A DNA stretch of 64,000 bases, from NCBI RefSeq assembly GCF_007827595.1, contig NZ_VISR01000020.1, positions 124,001 through 188,000 on the forward strand, read 5' to 3'. Shown here piece by piece: positions 1 through 9,142 of the stretch. Each line of letters starts with the position of its first letter. Position 1 is the stretch's first letter. Both the position numbers and the translations under genes were made by a program. The DNA comes from Streptomyces sp. BK340. GTDB taxonomy: Bacteria > Actinomycetota > Actinomycetes > Streptomycetales > Streptomycetaceae. Under the pieces are notes generated by a model. The model did no database searches. It was not told the DNA's origin and saw nothing but the letters and a program-made list of their open reading frames with translations.

Positions 1-1
1 G

Positions 2-223
2 GTTCTGAGTGCCAAGGCCGTCTCAGTCACAGCAGCCCGCCGCATGCTGGCGGGCGTCGACGTTCCGGAATGGGATGTACTGTCTGCTCTCGTCTGCGCG
101 CTGGGGGGCCGACCCGCGGAAGTCAAACCCCTGTGGGAGGCCGTGCACTATGCATTTTTGATGTGCGACGACCCGCGGCTGCCGGACGGCACGACGCACA
201 TCGCCCCACTGGGAGAGTGCTAA
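2..223 (+). CDS. Helix-turn-helix (XRE-like) protein, C-terminal part
   Basis: The reading frame is open from the window edge and ends in TAA at 221-223, so the start lies outside the window. The visible 73 residues contain a stretch like the second half of a Streptomyces XRE-type HTH domain: VSVTAARRMLAG followed by PEWDVLSALVCALGG and an LWEAVHY segment. In such proteins this part follows the recognition helix. It is probably a DNA-binding regulator. The stop codon overlaps the ATG of the next gene (TAATG), which suggests translational coupling. The exact family cannot be named without the N-terminus. Confidence 0.6.
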   Translation, partial: VLSAKAVSVTAARRMLAGVDVPEWDVLSALVCALGGRPAEVKPLWEAVHYAFLMCDDPRLPDGTTHIAPLGEC

Positions 224-711
224 TGACCGGGCACAGAATTCCGTCCCACCTCACTGAGCGGAGGACTCACACCGGCGTGCGTCGTGTTCCGCGTCCTGGC
301 CGCGGCACGCTTCGGGCTGAGCGCGCCGCCGTGACTGCTTTCGCCGCCTTTCGTGAGCGTCACTATGAACCGTATCTGCAGTACGCGGCGCTGCGGATCG
401 GCCAAGACTGCGCGGCCGAGACGGCGGTCGCTGCAGCATTCACCGAGCTGGCGGTGTCGTGGACCGTGGTCCTTGGCAGCACGATTCCAGCTGCTGTCGC
501 CTGGGACATTCTGCACGACCACATCGATCACGCGGTCGGCGTGAAGACGCAGACCTCAGCGCCAGGGAGAGCAGCGAGATCCCTACAGCTGGATGCACAC
601 GTGTTGCACCGCAGGCTGCGGCTCAGTTCAGAACGTGTTGCCGAGGTACTGGGGGTAGCGCGCGAGGATCTTGTCGGTCTGCTGCCTTCCTCCGCCGCTC
701 CGTTGGAGTGA
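223..711 (+). CDS. Sigma-70-like (degenerate) regulatory protein
   Basis: This 162-residue protein starts at the ATG that overlaps the previous stop codon. Residues about 40-105 (FRERHYEPYLQYAALRIG, then AAETAVAAAFTELAV) resemble sigma region 2 of ECF-type proteins, and the C-terminal LRLSSERVAEVLGVAREDL resembles a region-4 helix-turn-helix. Both halves are weak matches, as in the many poorly conserved sigma-like proteins of Streptomyces. The coupling to an HTH gene upstream suggests a two-gene regulatory unit. A role as a true sigma factor is an inference. An upstream in-frame ATG at 70 exists but would run through the previous gene, so 223 is preferred. Confidence 0.5.
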   Translation: MTGHRIPSHLTERRTHTGVRRVPRPGRGTLRAERAAVTAFAAFRERHYEPYLQYAALRIGQDCAAETAVAAAFTELAVSWTVVLGSTIPAAVAWDILHDHIDHAVGVKTQTSAPGRAARSLQLDAHVLHRRLRLSSERVAEVLGVAREDLVGLLPSSAAPLE

Positions 712-807
712 TAACCGGCCACTTCACGGCGCGTCGATGTGACTGATGTCACTATACTGTGCCATCTCGGCGCCGGGTGGCGGTGTGCGGGCAGGAGGGG
801 GACACGG

Positions 808-1611
808 GTGAGCTTGCCGTACGGAGTGGATGTCTCGGTTCCGAGTGTGGCTCGGATGTACGACAGTCTGCTGGGCGGCCGGGACAATTTCCCCGCCGAC
901 CGTGCAGCCTGCGGCGAACTCCTCAAACACGTGCCCAGCATGACGGAACTCGCCTTGAACAACAGGCAGTTCCTGCGCCGGGTCGTGCACACGCTGGCCG
1001 CCGATTACGGCATCCGTCAGTTCATCGATCACGGATCGGGGCTGCCCACCCAGGACAATGTCCACGAGATCGCGCAGCGCGTCGACCCCGCAAGCCGGAT
1101 CGTGTACGTCGACAATGACCCCAGTGTCCGTGCCATGGGGAGTGTTCTGCTGGAGAGCAATGAGCGCACCGCCGTGCTCCAGGCGGACATGCGCGATACC
1201 GCGGAGATCTTCGAGAGCGATCCTGTGCGCCGGCTCATCGATCTCGATGAGCCGGTGGCTGCTCTGTTCGTATCCGTGCTGCACTGCATTCCCGACAGCA
1301 GTCGGCCTGGCGAGCTGATTGCCAAGGTCGCGGACAGGTTGCCGTCTGGCAGCATGATGGTGGTCTGCCAACTCGTCAGCGACTCGTCCGAGATCCGCGA
1401 CTTTGTCACCGGCTTCATGGACGAACAGACCCAAGGGCACTGGGGGCGCGTGCGGGAAAGGGCGGACGTCGCGGCCTTCTGTGCACCCCTGGAGCTGGTG
1501 GAGCCGGGTCTGACAGAAGTCTCAGCCTGGCGGCCCGTCCATGACGATGTCCCGGCCCAGCTCACCTGGGAATGGGAAGAGTACGGGGGCGTGGGCTTCG
1601 TGCGCCGCTGA
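808..1611 (+). CDS. SAM-dependent methyltransferase, DUF574 family
   Basis: The 267-residue product carries the hallmarks of the actinobacterial DUF574 (Methyltransf_19) family: an N-terminal ARMYDSLLGGRDNFPAD block, the SAM-binding HGSGLPTQDNVHE segment and the YVDNDPSV strand end. These proteins have a Rossmann methyltransferase fold and their substrates are unknown. The GTG at 808 is chosen because AGGAGGGG precedes it by a few bases, although the frame is open farther upstream. The gene stands alone and faces the convergent Scr1-type regulator. DUF574 genes are very numerous in Streptomyces, so the context says little about the substrate. Confidence 0.85.
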   Translation: MSLPYGVDVSVPSVARMYDSLLGGRDNFPADRAACGELLKHVPSMTELALNNRQFLRRVVHTLAADYGIRQFIDHGSGLPTQDNVHEIAQRVDPASRIVYVDNDPSVRAMGSVLLESNERTAVLQADMRDTAEIFESDPVRRLIDLDEPVAALFVSVLHCIPDSSRPGELIAKVADRLPSGSMMVVCQLVSDSSEIRDFVTGFMDEQTQGHWGRVRERADVAAFCAPLELVEPGLTEVSAWRPVHDDVPAQLTWEWEEYGGVGFVRR

Positions 1612-1641
1612 GCGGCACAGACGCGCGGCAGCGGGTCAGCG

Positions 1642-2556
1642 TCACCGCCAGGCTTCCAGTGCCTCCTGCAGCAGCAATGGAGTCTGCTCTACAGGGCTTG
1701 CCACTCCACACAGGTGGTTGAGAACAGCCTGGTACCGCTCGGACTCCGACGGCTTCTCGCGGTAGACAGCGCCCTCATATTGCTCCAGGTACACCATGTC
1801 GGGCAGGTATTCGGGGGTGAAGAACCGCAGGTGCACGATCGGGTGCCCGATCGCGCCGGCCGCCCCCACCGACAGGGGGGCGATCTGCAGGCGCAGCCGG
1901 TAGCGCAGGTCCTCCAGCAGGGCGAGCAGATGCTTGATCTGTCGGTACATGACGCCGGGGCTGCCGACGGTGCGCCTGAAGACTTCGGAGTCCATCACTG
2001 CCAGCAGCGTTGGCGGGTCGGTTTCCCGGCGCAGCATGTTGATGCGCTGCACGCGCAGGCTCACACGGTCTGCGATCTCCTTAGCCGGCAGGGTCGGGTG
2101 GGTTGCCCGGCTGACGATCTGGGCGTATTCCTCGGTCTGCAGCCAACCCGGCACCAGCTGCGGCTCGTAGGAAAGAATGCGCCGAGCCGCCGGCTCCATG
2201 GCCAGCAGCGGCCGCAGGGAGGTCGGTGCGGCGTGAGCATACGGCTGCCACACCTCGGGTTTGCCCGCTTCCAGCATGAGCACGGTGATCCGCTGCCGCT
2301 CGGCGGGATCGCGCACGCCGTACGCATCCAGCAACCGCTCCACTTCGGCCGGCTTGAGCGGGGTGAGACCAGTCTCCAGGCGACTGATGGTCGATTCAGA
2401 GGCATCGATGCAGCGGGCGGCCTGCCGAGGGGCGATCCGGGCGTGATCACGACAGCGCCGCAGATGCCCCGCGAGCGCCCTTCGATGAGCGCTTGCACCC
2501 CACTCCGGCCGGTGCGGGAATCCGAGAATAGAAGGCGCCTTTTGCTCGGCTGCCAT
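1642..2556 (-). CDS. Scr1-type XRE regulator (HTH plus DUF5753)
   Basis: The 304-residue protein has an N-terminal HTH (AGHLRRCRDHARI, then ESTISRLETG) and a long C-terminal domain with the DUF5753 pattern: SYEPQLVPGWLQTEEYA, followed by RINMLRRETDPP and VYLEQYEGAVY. Such regulators are paired with small DUF397 proteins and function like toxin-antitoxin or developmental switches (WhiJ and AbaA loci). The DUF397 gene lies just upstream on the same strand. The ATG at 2556 (MAAEQKAP) is preferred to an upstream start because the homologous domain begins soon after it. It probably binds near the palindrome at 2956, which is an inference. Confidence 0.88.
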   Translation of the reverse strand: MAAEQKAPSILGFPHRPEWGASAHRRALAGHLRRCRDHARIAPRQAARCIDASESTISRLETGLTPLKPAEVERLLDAYGVRDPAERQRITVLMLEAGKPEVWQPYAHAAPTSLRPLLAMEPAARRILSYEPQLVPGWLQTEEYAQIVSRATHPTLPAKEIADRVSLRVQRINMLRRETDPPTLLAVMDSEVFRRTVGSPGVMYRQIKHLLALLEDLRYRLRLQIAPLSVGAAGAIGHPIVHLRFFTPEYLPDMVYLEQYEGAVYREKPSESERYQAVLNHLCGVASPVEQTPLLLQEALEAWR

Positions 2557-2646
2557 ACCAGGCACTCCTATCGAACTGTTCAGGGAGCCCAAGCATGGCA
2601 GCCGCAACGCACTAGTGTCAGGAAGTGGCCATATCTCTACCGTGGG

Positions 2647-2883
2647 TTACGAGAGGGTGAAGTCAAACTCCCCCTCCTTGACCCCCGCGAAGAATGCGGC
2701 GATCTCCTCCCGCGTGTAGATGAGGGCCGGTCCCTGAGGGAAGCGGGAGTTACGCACCGCCACGCCTCCATCAGGAAGGGAAGCGACCTCCACACAGTTC
2801 CCGTTCCCCCCACTGTGGCGGCTCTTGCACCATGCGACGTCCTCGATCACGTCCGCGCCGACACCGTTTTCCACGCGCTCCAT
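2647..2883 (-). CDS. DUF397 domain protein
   Basis: This small protein of 78 residues has the DUF397 signature WCKSRHSGGNGNCVEVA, then VAVRNSR and a conserved FFAGVKEGEFDF end. DUF397 proteins are partners of Scr1/WhiJ-type regulators in Streptomyces development and antibiotic control. It lies directly upstream of such a regulator on the same strand, about 90 bp apart, so the two are probably cotranscribed. The start at MERVENG is chosen over an upstream ATG because family members begin close to this point. No membrane segment or signal peptide is seen. Confidence 0.9.
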   Translation of the reverse strand: MERVENGVGADVIEDVAWCKSRHSGGNGNCVEVASLPDGGVAVRNSRFPQGPALIYTREEIAAFFAGVKEGEFDFTLS

Positions 2884-2955
2884 GCCTACCACGCCCCTCC
2901 GAGTCATTCCTTAGCCGGCCTTAAGTTGGAGCATCGGCCGACCAGGTGTACGAAT

Positions 2956-2985
2956 AGTGCCGTCCTGCAATTGCAGGACGGCACT
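2956..2985. promoter_or_regulatory. 30-bp perfect palindrome in divergent promoter region
   Basis: A perfect inverted repeat with half-site AGTGCCGTCCTGCAA and no loop lies between the DUF397 gene (-) and the ATPase gene (+). Its central TGCAATTGCA and its position between divergent starts favour an operator. A loop-less palindrome is a poor terminator, and no gene ends here. Confidence 0.6.
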
Positions 2986-3071
2986 TGCAAGAACGATGAA
3001 CAGGCCGGAATAGTGACGGTCAAGACGGCACGCCAGAAATGAAACGGCAACCAGGTCCCGGGGGACGGACG

Positions 3072-3620
3072 ATGACGTCACGTCACAACGACAACATTCA
3101 GCCATTGCCCGCACCCAGACCGGCCAGTGCCCGGCAGCAACCCCTGTTCCTCGGCGAACCACCGGCGTTCACTTCCAATCTGGCCGTCCGTACGGGCCTG
3201 GGCAGCACCCCGTTCGCCGCACGCCGCATTCCCGCCACCACCGACTGTTGCTATGTCGCGCGCCAGTTCACCCGACAAACCCTGTACAGCTGGAACCTGA
3301 TCGGCATCTGTGACGACACCGTCCAGGTCGCCTCCGAACTCGTCGCGAACGCAGTTCGCCACGGCCGGTCACGCACCCTTCGCCAGGACAACCCACAGGC
3401 CGCCGTCTGGCTCGCACTCGCCCTGCGCCCACACACGCTCCTCTGCGTAGTTCGCGATCCCAGCCGACGCCGCCCCCTGCTCGTCTTCCCTGCGCTCATG
3501 GCCGAAGACAACCGCGGACTGCCCATCGTCAACGCCCTCAGCAACACATGGGGTTGGACAGCAGACACCCGCGCCAGGGGAAAGTCCGTCTGGGCCCGGC
3601 TCTCACTCCCCGACGACTGA
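3072..3620 (+). CDS. Anti-sigma-type ATP-binding protein (HATPase_c_2)
   Basis: The 182-residue protein has the GHKL ATPase pattern of RsbW/SpoIIAB-like serine kinases common in Streptomyces: VASELVANAVRHG (N box), LLCVVRDPSRRRP (the G1-like aspartate region) and RGLPIVNALSNTWGW (G2). It is likely a soluble anti-sigma or regulatory kinase. It diverges from the DUF397/Scr1 pair, which is the canonical arrangement of this trio in AbaA-type loci. The ATG at 3072 follows GGGGGACGGACG. An upstream in-frame ATG at 3039 is possible but lacks a better ribosome site. Confidence 0.85.
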   Translation: MTSRHNDNIQPLPAPRPASARQQPLFLGEPPAFTSNLAVRTGLGSTPFAARRIPATTDCCYVARQFTRQTLYSWNLIGICDDTVQVASELVANAVRHGRSRTLRQDNPQAAVWLALALRPHTLLCVVRDPSRRRPLLVFPALMAEDNRGLPIVNALSNTWGWTADTRARGKSVWARLSLPDD

Positions 3621-3839
3621 GCTGACGTCGGCAGGACGGAAGCTGACGATGCCGCACGAGCCATGACAGGTCCCGCGATGGAGTCTTCCGTGTACAACAC
3701 CGAACATCGCCGCCCGGCACAGCGTTACGCTCAGCCCTGAGATTCTGGGCAGTGACCGAGGGTTCAATGAGGACTGCCTGCCCACTCCAGATGGGGCTGC
3801 ACAATGTCGCCCCGTCAAACACCAACGCAACCACGGCCT

Positions 3840-4071
3840 ACCACGGCGGCGTTCGAACGCAATCGTGTGCTGACCAGGCTGATAGCCGCACGGTAGCGGC
3901 CAGGCTTCTTGTCCTAGCGGGTGGCGATGCTCCGACACTGCTTGAGGCGAGGGACGCAGCCTTCGACGACGTTTCGGCGCTTGCGGACAGCCTTGTCGAA
4001 CACGCAGTGGCATTCGCCTCGCCGCGCCGGCCTACGAGTTGGTCGACGCGCTCGGGGATGGCCGCGAGCCC
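3840..4071 (-). pseudogene. IS5-family transposase C-terminal relic
   Basis: Reading the minus strand gives AAIPERVDQLVGRRGEA in one frame. In the next frame comes VFDKAVRKRRNVVEGCVP and LKQCRSIATR, then a TAG, then DKKPGRYRAAISLVSTRL. These pieces line up with the end of IS5-group DDE transposases, including the final RNVVER-x-FxRLKQxRGIATRYDK block. There is one frameshift and an in-frame stop where a tyrosine is expected. Nothing else of the element was recognised. It abuts the broken tpg gene and may mark the breakpoint. Confidence 0.7.
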
Positions 4072-4090
4072 CCATGAGTGTCGGTGAGGC

Positions 4091-4626
4091 CACCTGGAGT
4101 GTGCCGTCACTGATTTTCAGGTCGAACTCGACGTGCTCGATGTCGGTGAAGCTGACCCTTTCCAGCTGGCCGGCGCGGCGGCCGCTGTCCTGGAAGTAGA
4201 CCTCCCTGAGTGCTTCGGCGGTGATCTGCTGGAGTTGTTGGTCGGTGGCGCCTTGCTGCTGGGCGCGAAGAGGCGGGCGTCGTCGGTGGTGCCGATCGGG
4301 GCGGTGTAGCCGATCCGGGCGCGGGTGTCGATGACGATGCCGTCGGTGGTCGCCGCCTTTCGGCGGGCCTTGGCGCGGATCTGCGGCTGCCACCGCTTCT
4401 TCACCTCGTTCTCCAGGCGGGCGGCGAGGTCGGGGCGCGGTTTTTTGATCTGGGCTTTGACGTAGCGTTCGACGGTGCGCTGGGAGATCCGCAGCATCTG
4501 GGCGACGGCCCTGGTGGTCCCCAGTTGTTTGACCAGGTAGCGCATCTGCGCGGGCGCGGTCTTGGGTGCCGGGCGGGTGAACGACTTCTGCACGGCGGCG
4601 TCCAGGCCGTTGCCGAACAGGCTCAT
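4091..4626 (-). pseudogene. tpg: Telomere terminal protein gene tpg, broken
   Basis: The N-terminal 110 residues match Streptomyces Tpg, the protein covalently attached to the ends of linear replicons: FGNGLDAAVQKSFTRP, then RISQRTVERYV and GIVIDTRARIGYTAPIGTTDDARL. The frame then breaks near 4275. The typical Tpg C-terminus (GATDQQLQQITAEALREVYF, then RRAGQLE and FTDIEHVEFDL) continues in another frame. Compared with the family, a short stretch between the two parts is missing, so this is a deletion with a frameshift. It lies 9 bp after the tap remnant, as in the normal tap-tpg operon. The protein is presumably non-functional. Confidence 0.8.
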
Positions 4627-4635
4627 CGTCCTCTC

Positions 4636-5691
4636 CTACTCTCCGTTGTCGATGTCGGTGACGGTGCCGTCCTTGATGTACCGCGCGAGGTTGAGCTCCG
4701 GGGCGTCGAACCGCTCGCGGACCTCCTCGCCCCACAGGACGCTCTGGGTGCCTTCGTGCTTGACCAGGCCCGGGTTGACGCCGAGCTTGAAGCCGCCGGG
4801 CAGCGGCTTTCCGTCCCGGTAGGGCAGGAAGTCCAGCGGCGAGGCGCCGCCGGCCGCGTACACGACGCAGTCGGACAGGATCGCGATGGGGTACTGCCCG
4901 GTGAACGCCGCATGCTTGACGATCTTGCGGTGCAGGTTGATCCGCGTGCGGGAGATGACCGCGGCGTGGATGTCCGGCCGCCAGCCCTCACCCCGGGTGC
5001 GCTCGCGCAGCTTGCCCAGCCCGCCCTTGACCGTTGCCTTGATCGCCGAGACGACGATCGCCAGCTCCGGGTCGCGTTCGTTGTAGCCGTACATCGCCGC
5101 CAGGAAGCCGGCCGGCGGCAGGTCCGCGTCCACACCGAGGTCGGCCATCGTGGCGAGGTAGGCGTCGCGCAGCCGGTTGTACCAGCCGTCCAGGTAGCGG
5201 CCGTTGTCATACCGCACGTAGGCCTCGACCGGCGCGACGTGGTAGCCCAGCTCCACCGCGTACGCCTCGGTCGGCGTCGCGTACCGGGCCGGCCCCGTCG
5301 GACGTTCGCCCTTCGGCGTGAACGGGGAGGGCGGCATGCTGCCGTCCAGCTCCACCCACTCCTCGCCGACCTTTACCTTCGACAGGTCGATGTGGGAAAG
5401 GTCCACCAGCCAAGAGCCGGGCAGCTTCGCATTGTACACCGGCGCCTTGACGTGCGTCGGCTCGCCGAGACCGACGACCAGGCCTGATCGGAATGGACTC
5501 TCCCGTGGCACCGCGCTGTTCGATGGGTGGAAGTGCTGGAACAACGTCCAGTGGCCCTTGGAGACCGCTTCGACGGCTTCGCCGGTCAGCCTTGTGGCGG
5601 TCTGCTCGTCGATCGCATATGCGGGACCAGCGATCCCGGCTGCCCAGCCACTCGCACGCCCCGTATGGACTTCGGCTGTGTCCGCGTCGGG
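4636..5691 (-). pseudogene. tap: Telomere-associated protein gene tap, 5'-truncated
   Basis: The frame is open from a TGA at 5692-5694 to the stop at 4636, giving up to 351 residues. It matches the C-terminal half of Tap, the partner that recruits Tpg to telomeres: EAVEAVSKGHWTLFQHF, then SWLVDLSHIDLSKV, RTRINLHRKI, ILSDCVVYAAGGASPLDF and a final YIKDGTVTDIDNGE. Normal Tap is about twice as long and starts with an HTH domain that is absent here. An internal ATG at 5544 could give a shorter product, but homology continues upstream of it. It is therefore scored as a truncated gene. Confidence 0.8.
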
Positions 5692-5913
5692 TCACGCATT
5701 GCAAGGGCAATAGACAGTACTGGCATCCAGGTTCGGGGTGATCTTTCCGTATCTCGATGGGCGGCAACGGTCCTACCGGCTTCTGCGGGGTGTTCAAGTC
5801 CCCTTCCGGAGGCTCGGGCAGGCGCTCTTGCCCAGGGGGCGACTTATCTCAGATAGGCATCCAAGCAGCCAGAAAGCCCCACTGGCTGTGCAAACCTTGG
5901 CTACTCTCCGATC

Positions 5914-6864
5914 ATGGCTCTTCTCGGTCGCCGTAGGGACACGGTCCCTCGACTCGCCCCCGAACTCGACGATACCGACCTCGGCAAGGTTCGCAAACGG
6001 CTGGTGGACCCTGCTGCCTCCAACGGCCGCACCATCACCATCGCAATGATCGAGCAGCTTCTGCGCGCATCGGGGAGGGACTGGGACCGCAGGGCCCACC
6101 GCACGGCGCTACTGGCGGAGTCGACCACTCCGGCCTTTCAGCGGTCGTGGGCGGAGGAGCGAGTCCAGGACCCGGACGCCCAGTTGCTGTTCGCCTGGGG
6201 GGTGCTACGGCGCACGCTGTACGAAGAGAGCCCTGATCCCAACGAGGCCGGAGAGGCACTCGACGCCTCCATGCGAGCCTCCTCACTACGGCCCGAGGAT
6301 CCCAACCCCTGGGTGGTGCGCCTTGGTCTGCTGCGCCTGTGGCGCCGTCCTGCCGAGGAAGTCTTTCCGCTCTGGCGGGAGATCGTCCAGCGTGATCGGT
6401 GGCATCGCGAGGCCCACCTCCAGATGCTCCGCTACCTGTCTCCCAGGGAGTGCGGATCCCGTGCTCAGGTGGTCGAGTTCGTCGACCAGGTGCGCCACTC
6501 GGCACCACCCGCCACGCCTGCAGCGGGAATTGAACTTGTGGCGTTGGTTGACCTCTACCGTGCGAATCTCGAGTACGGAGGGGTGGAGGCTATCACCGCT
6601 GGCCATCTGTGGACCCGCGTCGACGCCAGGGCCACGCTGGACAACGCGCTGGCGGAGTGGCCACGCCAGGGGTATCTGAATCATGCCGCCGCCGTCGCAG
6701 ATCTCAACATGCTGGCCTACGCGCTCGTCCAGGCGAAGCGCACCAAGCAGGCCAGTGAGGTGTTCGGGGCCATCCGCGGTCTCGTCACGGCGTACCCCTG
6801 GAATCTCGAGAACGACGACCCTGTGGAGACGTTCACAAACTGGCAGCAGCGGGCAAAGGGCTGA
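5914..6864 (+). CDS. Hypothetical helical-repeat protein
   Basis: This 316-residue soluble protein is rich in Leu, Arg and Trp, with helix-pair patterns such as FAWGVLRRTLYEE, VVRLGLLRLWRRPAEEVF and LQMLRYLSPRE, suggestive of TPR-like repeats. There is no signal peptide, membrane segment or catalytic motif that I recognise. The ATG at 5914 follows an ATC-rich leader without a strong ribosome site. The gene stands alone and ends before a strong hairpin shared with the convergent permease gene. No function is proposed. Confidence 0.75.
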   Translation: MALLGRRRDTVPRLAPELDDTDLGKVRKRLVDPAASNGRTITIAMIEQLLRASGRDWDRRAHRTALLAESTTPAFQRSWAEERVQDPDAQLLFAWGVLRRTLYEESPDPNEAGEALDASMRASSLRPEDPNPWVVRLGLLRLWRRPAEEVFPLWREIVQRDRWHREAHLQMLRYLSPRECGSRAQVVEFVDQVRHSAPPATPAAGIELVALVDLYRANLEYGGVEAITAGHLWTRVDARATLDNALAEWPRQGYLNHAAAVADLNMLAYALVQAKRTKQASEVFGAIRGLVTAYPWNLENDDPVETFTNWQQRAKG

Positions 6865-6904
6865 CACGCGCCTGCCAGCCCCCTTGGGCGTTCGTCCTCC
6901 TGCA

Positions 6905-6959
6905 CGAAAGCGAGCGGTGGCCGGGGGCGTCACGGGTTCTCGGCCACCGCTCGCTTTCG
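6905..6959. terminator. Bidirectional hairpin terminator
   Basis: A 19-bp perfect stem (CGAAAGCGAGCGGTGGCCG with its complement) and a 17-base loop lie between two convergent genes. It lies after the hypothetical gene on + and directly after the permease stop on -, so it probably serves both. No long U tract is present, as is usual in Streptomyces. Confidence 0.8.
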
Positions 6960-6974
6960 CACACGCTCAGGAGA

Positions 6975-8435
6975 TCAACGGGCGCCGTCGGGACGCGGGG
7001 ACAACCGCGGCATCAACATGCCCAGGATCAGGCAGCCCGGCACTGTCAGAGCCAGCCATGTGGCTGTCTTCGCGTCACCGCCAATGAGGGTGGTGAAGTT
7101 GCCGATGATGAGCCAGATGGCACCGGCAATCCCGATGGCACCCAGTGCCGGGGCGATCAGAGTATTCCAGGCCCGGGTATCGGCCGACTGTTCCCGTCGG
7201 AAGTAAACGATTACCGACACGGAAGTCAGCAAGTACAACGCCATGATGGCCAGCACCGCGAGACCACTGAACCAGGCGAAGAGGGAGAGCACCGGGTCCT
7301 CGCCGGTCAGCGCGAAGGGGAATACCAGCAGCGCCGCCAAGCAGGTCTGGACCAGGCCGGCGAACCAGGGCGACTGCCTGCCGTTGAGGCTGCTCAGCTT
7401 CCGCGGCAGCAACGCTTCCCGGCCGAGGGAGAAGAGGTAGCGGTTGGCGGAGTTGTGGAAGGCCAGGATGCTGGCAAAGAGGGAGGTGGCCAGCAGAATC
7501 GGCAGCAGGTCGCCGCTCCACGTGCCGAGTTCGGCTGAGATTGGGGCGGCGACGAATCCGGCCGCATCTCCTGAAGCCAGCGCTTCCGTGGCCTCAGCAA
7601 CACTCGAGGACGCACCGTGCGCAGAGATTAGCATCCAGGAAGTGAAGGCGAAGAAGGCCGTGATGAGCACGACCGCCAGGTACGTCGCGCGAGGTACGGT
7701 CTTGTGCGGATCGCGTGCCTCCTCACTGTAGATCGCCGTCGCCTCGAAGCCGAACATCGACGCCACGGCGAACATCAGCGCCACGCCGGGCGTTCCATGG
7801 AGAATCGCAGACGGAGAGAACGACGCGCCGGGATTCAAGCCCTCGGGGCCGCCACCCTTGAGGAACAGGACCAGACTGAAGACCAGCAGGAGACTGGTCT
7901 CGGCCAGCACGAACACCGCCAGCACCTTGGCACCCATGTCGACACCGGCCGCACCGAGGGCCTGCACGATCAGCATGGTGACCAGAGTGATCAGCCACCA
8001 GGGGACGTCGATGCCCAGATATTGGGCCGCGAGGCCGCTCGTGACGGCACCGAAAAGGCCATAAACTGCGGCCTGGACGGTGTGATACGCCAGAAGCGCA
8101 ACGGCTGCACTGCCCGCAGCCATCGTGCCGCCGAGGCCCTTGCCGATGTACGAGTAGAAGGCGCCCGCATCGACGACGTGGCGGCCCATGGCCACGTAAC
8201 CGACCGAGAAGAGCAGCACGACCGCGCCGGCCGCCACATACATAGCCGGAACGCCGGGTCCGTCGCCGATGGCGATGGCGACCGGGGCCGCACCCGCGAT
8301 GCCGGTTAGCGGAGCCTGCGCGGAGAAGACGAAGAACAGGATGCCCAGAACACCGAGGGCGTTCTGCTTGAGAGGGCCCTGCGTCTCGTAAGCGTCACCT
8401 GCGGCCTGCCGTCTTCGCCTTACGCCTGTATCCAT
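6975..8435 (-). CDS. APC-family amino acid permease
   Basis: The 486-residue integral membrane protein has about twelve hydrophobic segments. The first segment contains the APC pattern VLGILFFVFSAQAPLTGIAG, and there is a conserved FGFEATAIYSEEARDPHKTVPRA loop. It probably imports an amino acid or amine by proton symport, but the substrate cannot be read from the sequence. The ATG at 8435 starts just before a short charged cytoplasmic N-terminus (TGVRRRRQ). It stands alone, with no adjacent catabolic gene or clear operator. Confidence 0.88.
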   Translation of the reverse strand: MDTGVRRRRQAAGDAYETQGPLKQNALGVLGILFFVFSAQAPLTGIAGAAPVAIAIGDGPGVPAMYVAAGAVVLLFSVGYVAMGRHVVDAGAFYSYIGKGLGGTMAAGSAAVALLAYHTVQAAVYGLFGAVTSGLAAQYLGIDVPWWLITLVTMLIVQALGAAGVDMGAKVLAVFVLAETSLLLVFSLVLFLKGGGPEGLNPGASFSPSAILHGTPGVALMFAVASMFGFEATAIYSEEARDPHKTVPRATYLAVVLITAFFAFTSWMLISAHGASSSVAEATEALASGDAAGFVAAPISAELGTWSGDLLPILLATSLFASILAFHNSANRYLFSLGREALLPRKLSSLNGRQSPWFAGLVQTCLAALLVFPFALTGEDPVLSLFAWFSGLAVLAIMALYLLTSVSVIVYFRREQSADTRAWNTLIAPALGAIGIAGAIWLIIGNFTTLIGGDAKTATWLALTVPGCLILGMLMPRLSPRPDGAR

Positions 8436-9142
8436 GCCTTACCTGCCGACGGATCGAGTAGTGGAGGGTTGTTTCTGTCCAAACGAGATCATGATCAGTT
8501 ACTGATGCATGCTTGACAAGAGGCGCGGTGCAGCAAAGGGCGACTGACGGTGCGCCCACCCGCACGCCCTCCCCCGGCTGGTTAACGGCAGTTGGCTGGG
8601 ACGGTGACCCTGGTCAACCTCAAGGGAAACCTGTCCCGGGCCCGCCATTACGGAGGCCGTGCCCAGCTGGGCACGGCCTCCGTCGCTCGCATACCGGGTA
8701 GTGATCCAGACCCATGTCGGTCACAGTGCCCCAGTCGGCCTCGTGAACCAGGAGACCAAGCCGACGGTCGCACAGATCGAGATCGACGGACCGGAATCCG
8801 ACCGACACGGCGTACTGTGTGGCGGGGCGGTCGCCCTCTGCCGCATACACCACCGGCGACAGCGGGGATCAGCTGAGCGAACGGCTCACACCAGATCGTC
8901 GAGGCGTGCCATGGAAGACTTCACACGCTGACCCCGGGCCGAGTACAAGTTCCACGTCGTGGGCGCCGACAGGATAGGCATGCATCCCGCAGTCGGCCGC
9001 CGCACAGCGGCCCACGCAAGCCATGACCTCGGCTACCCCGCCCACGCAGGCGCGCCTGCCGCGGCAGCGGTTTCACGACTCAGCGGTCGCCTGCCATGCG
9101 CCGACGACGGTGAGAACGGGAAGTTCGGGTACCGCAAGCACG
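8436..9142. other. Intergenic region without a confident gene
   Basis: The first 100 bases are presumably the permease promoter. A perfect palindrome occupies 8650-8683. On the minus strand a frame over 8700-8850 reads TQYAVSVGFRSVDLDLCDRR then LLVHEADWGTVTDMGLDHYP, which looks protein-like but has no partner sequence that I recognise. Nothing else was supportable. Confidence 0.4.
8650..8683. terminator. 34-bp perfect palindrome, terminator-like
   Basis: The half-site ACGGAGGCCGTGCCCAG is followed immediately by its exact complement around CAGCTG. The GC-rich stem fits a transcription stop, but no intact gene ends here. It may be the leftover terminator of a lost gene, since decayed coding sequence lies beside it. 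Confidence 0.5.

Noticed and set aside
8659..8931. Small plus-strand gene after the 34-bp palindrome
   Set aside because: It has no ribosome site or motif, and the opposite strand looks equally protein-like; no gene can be supported.
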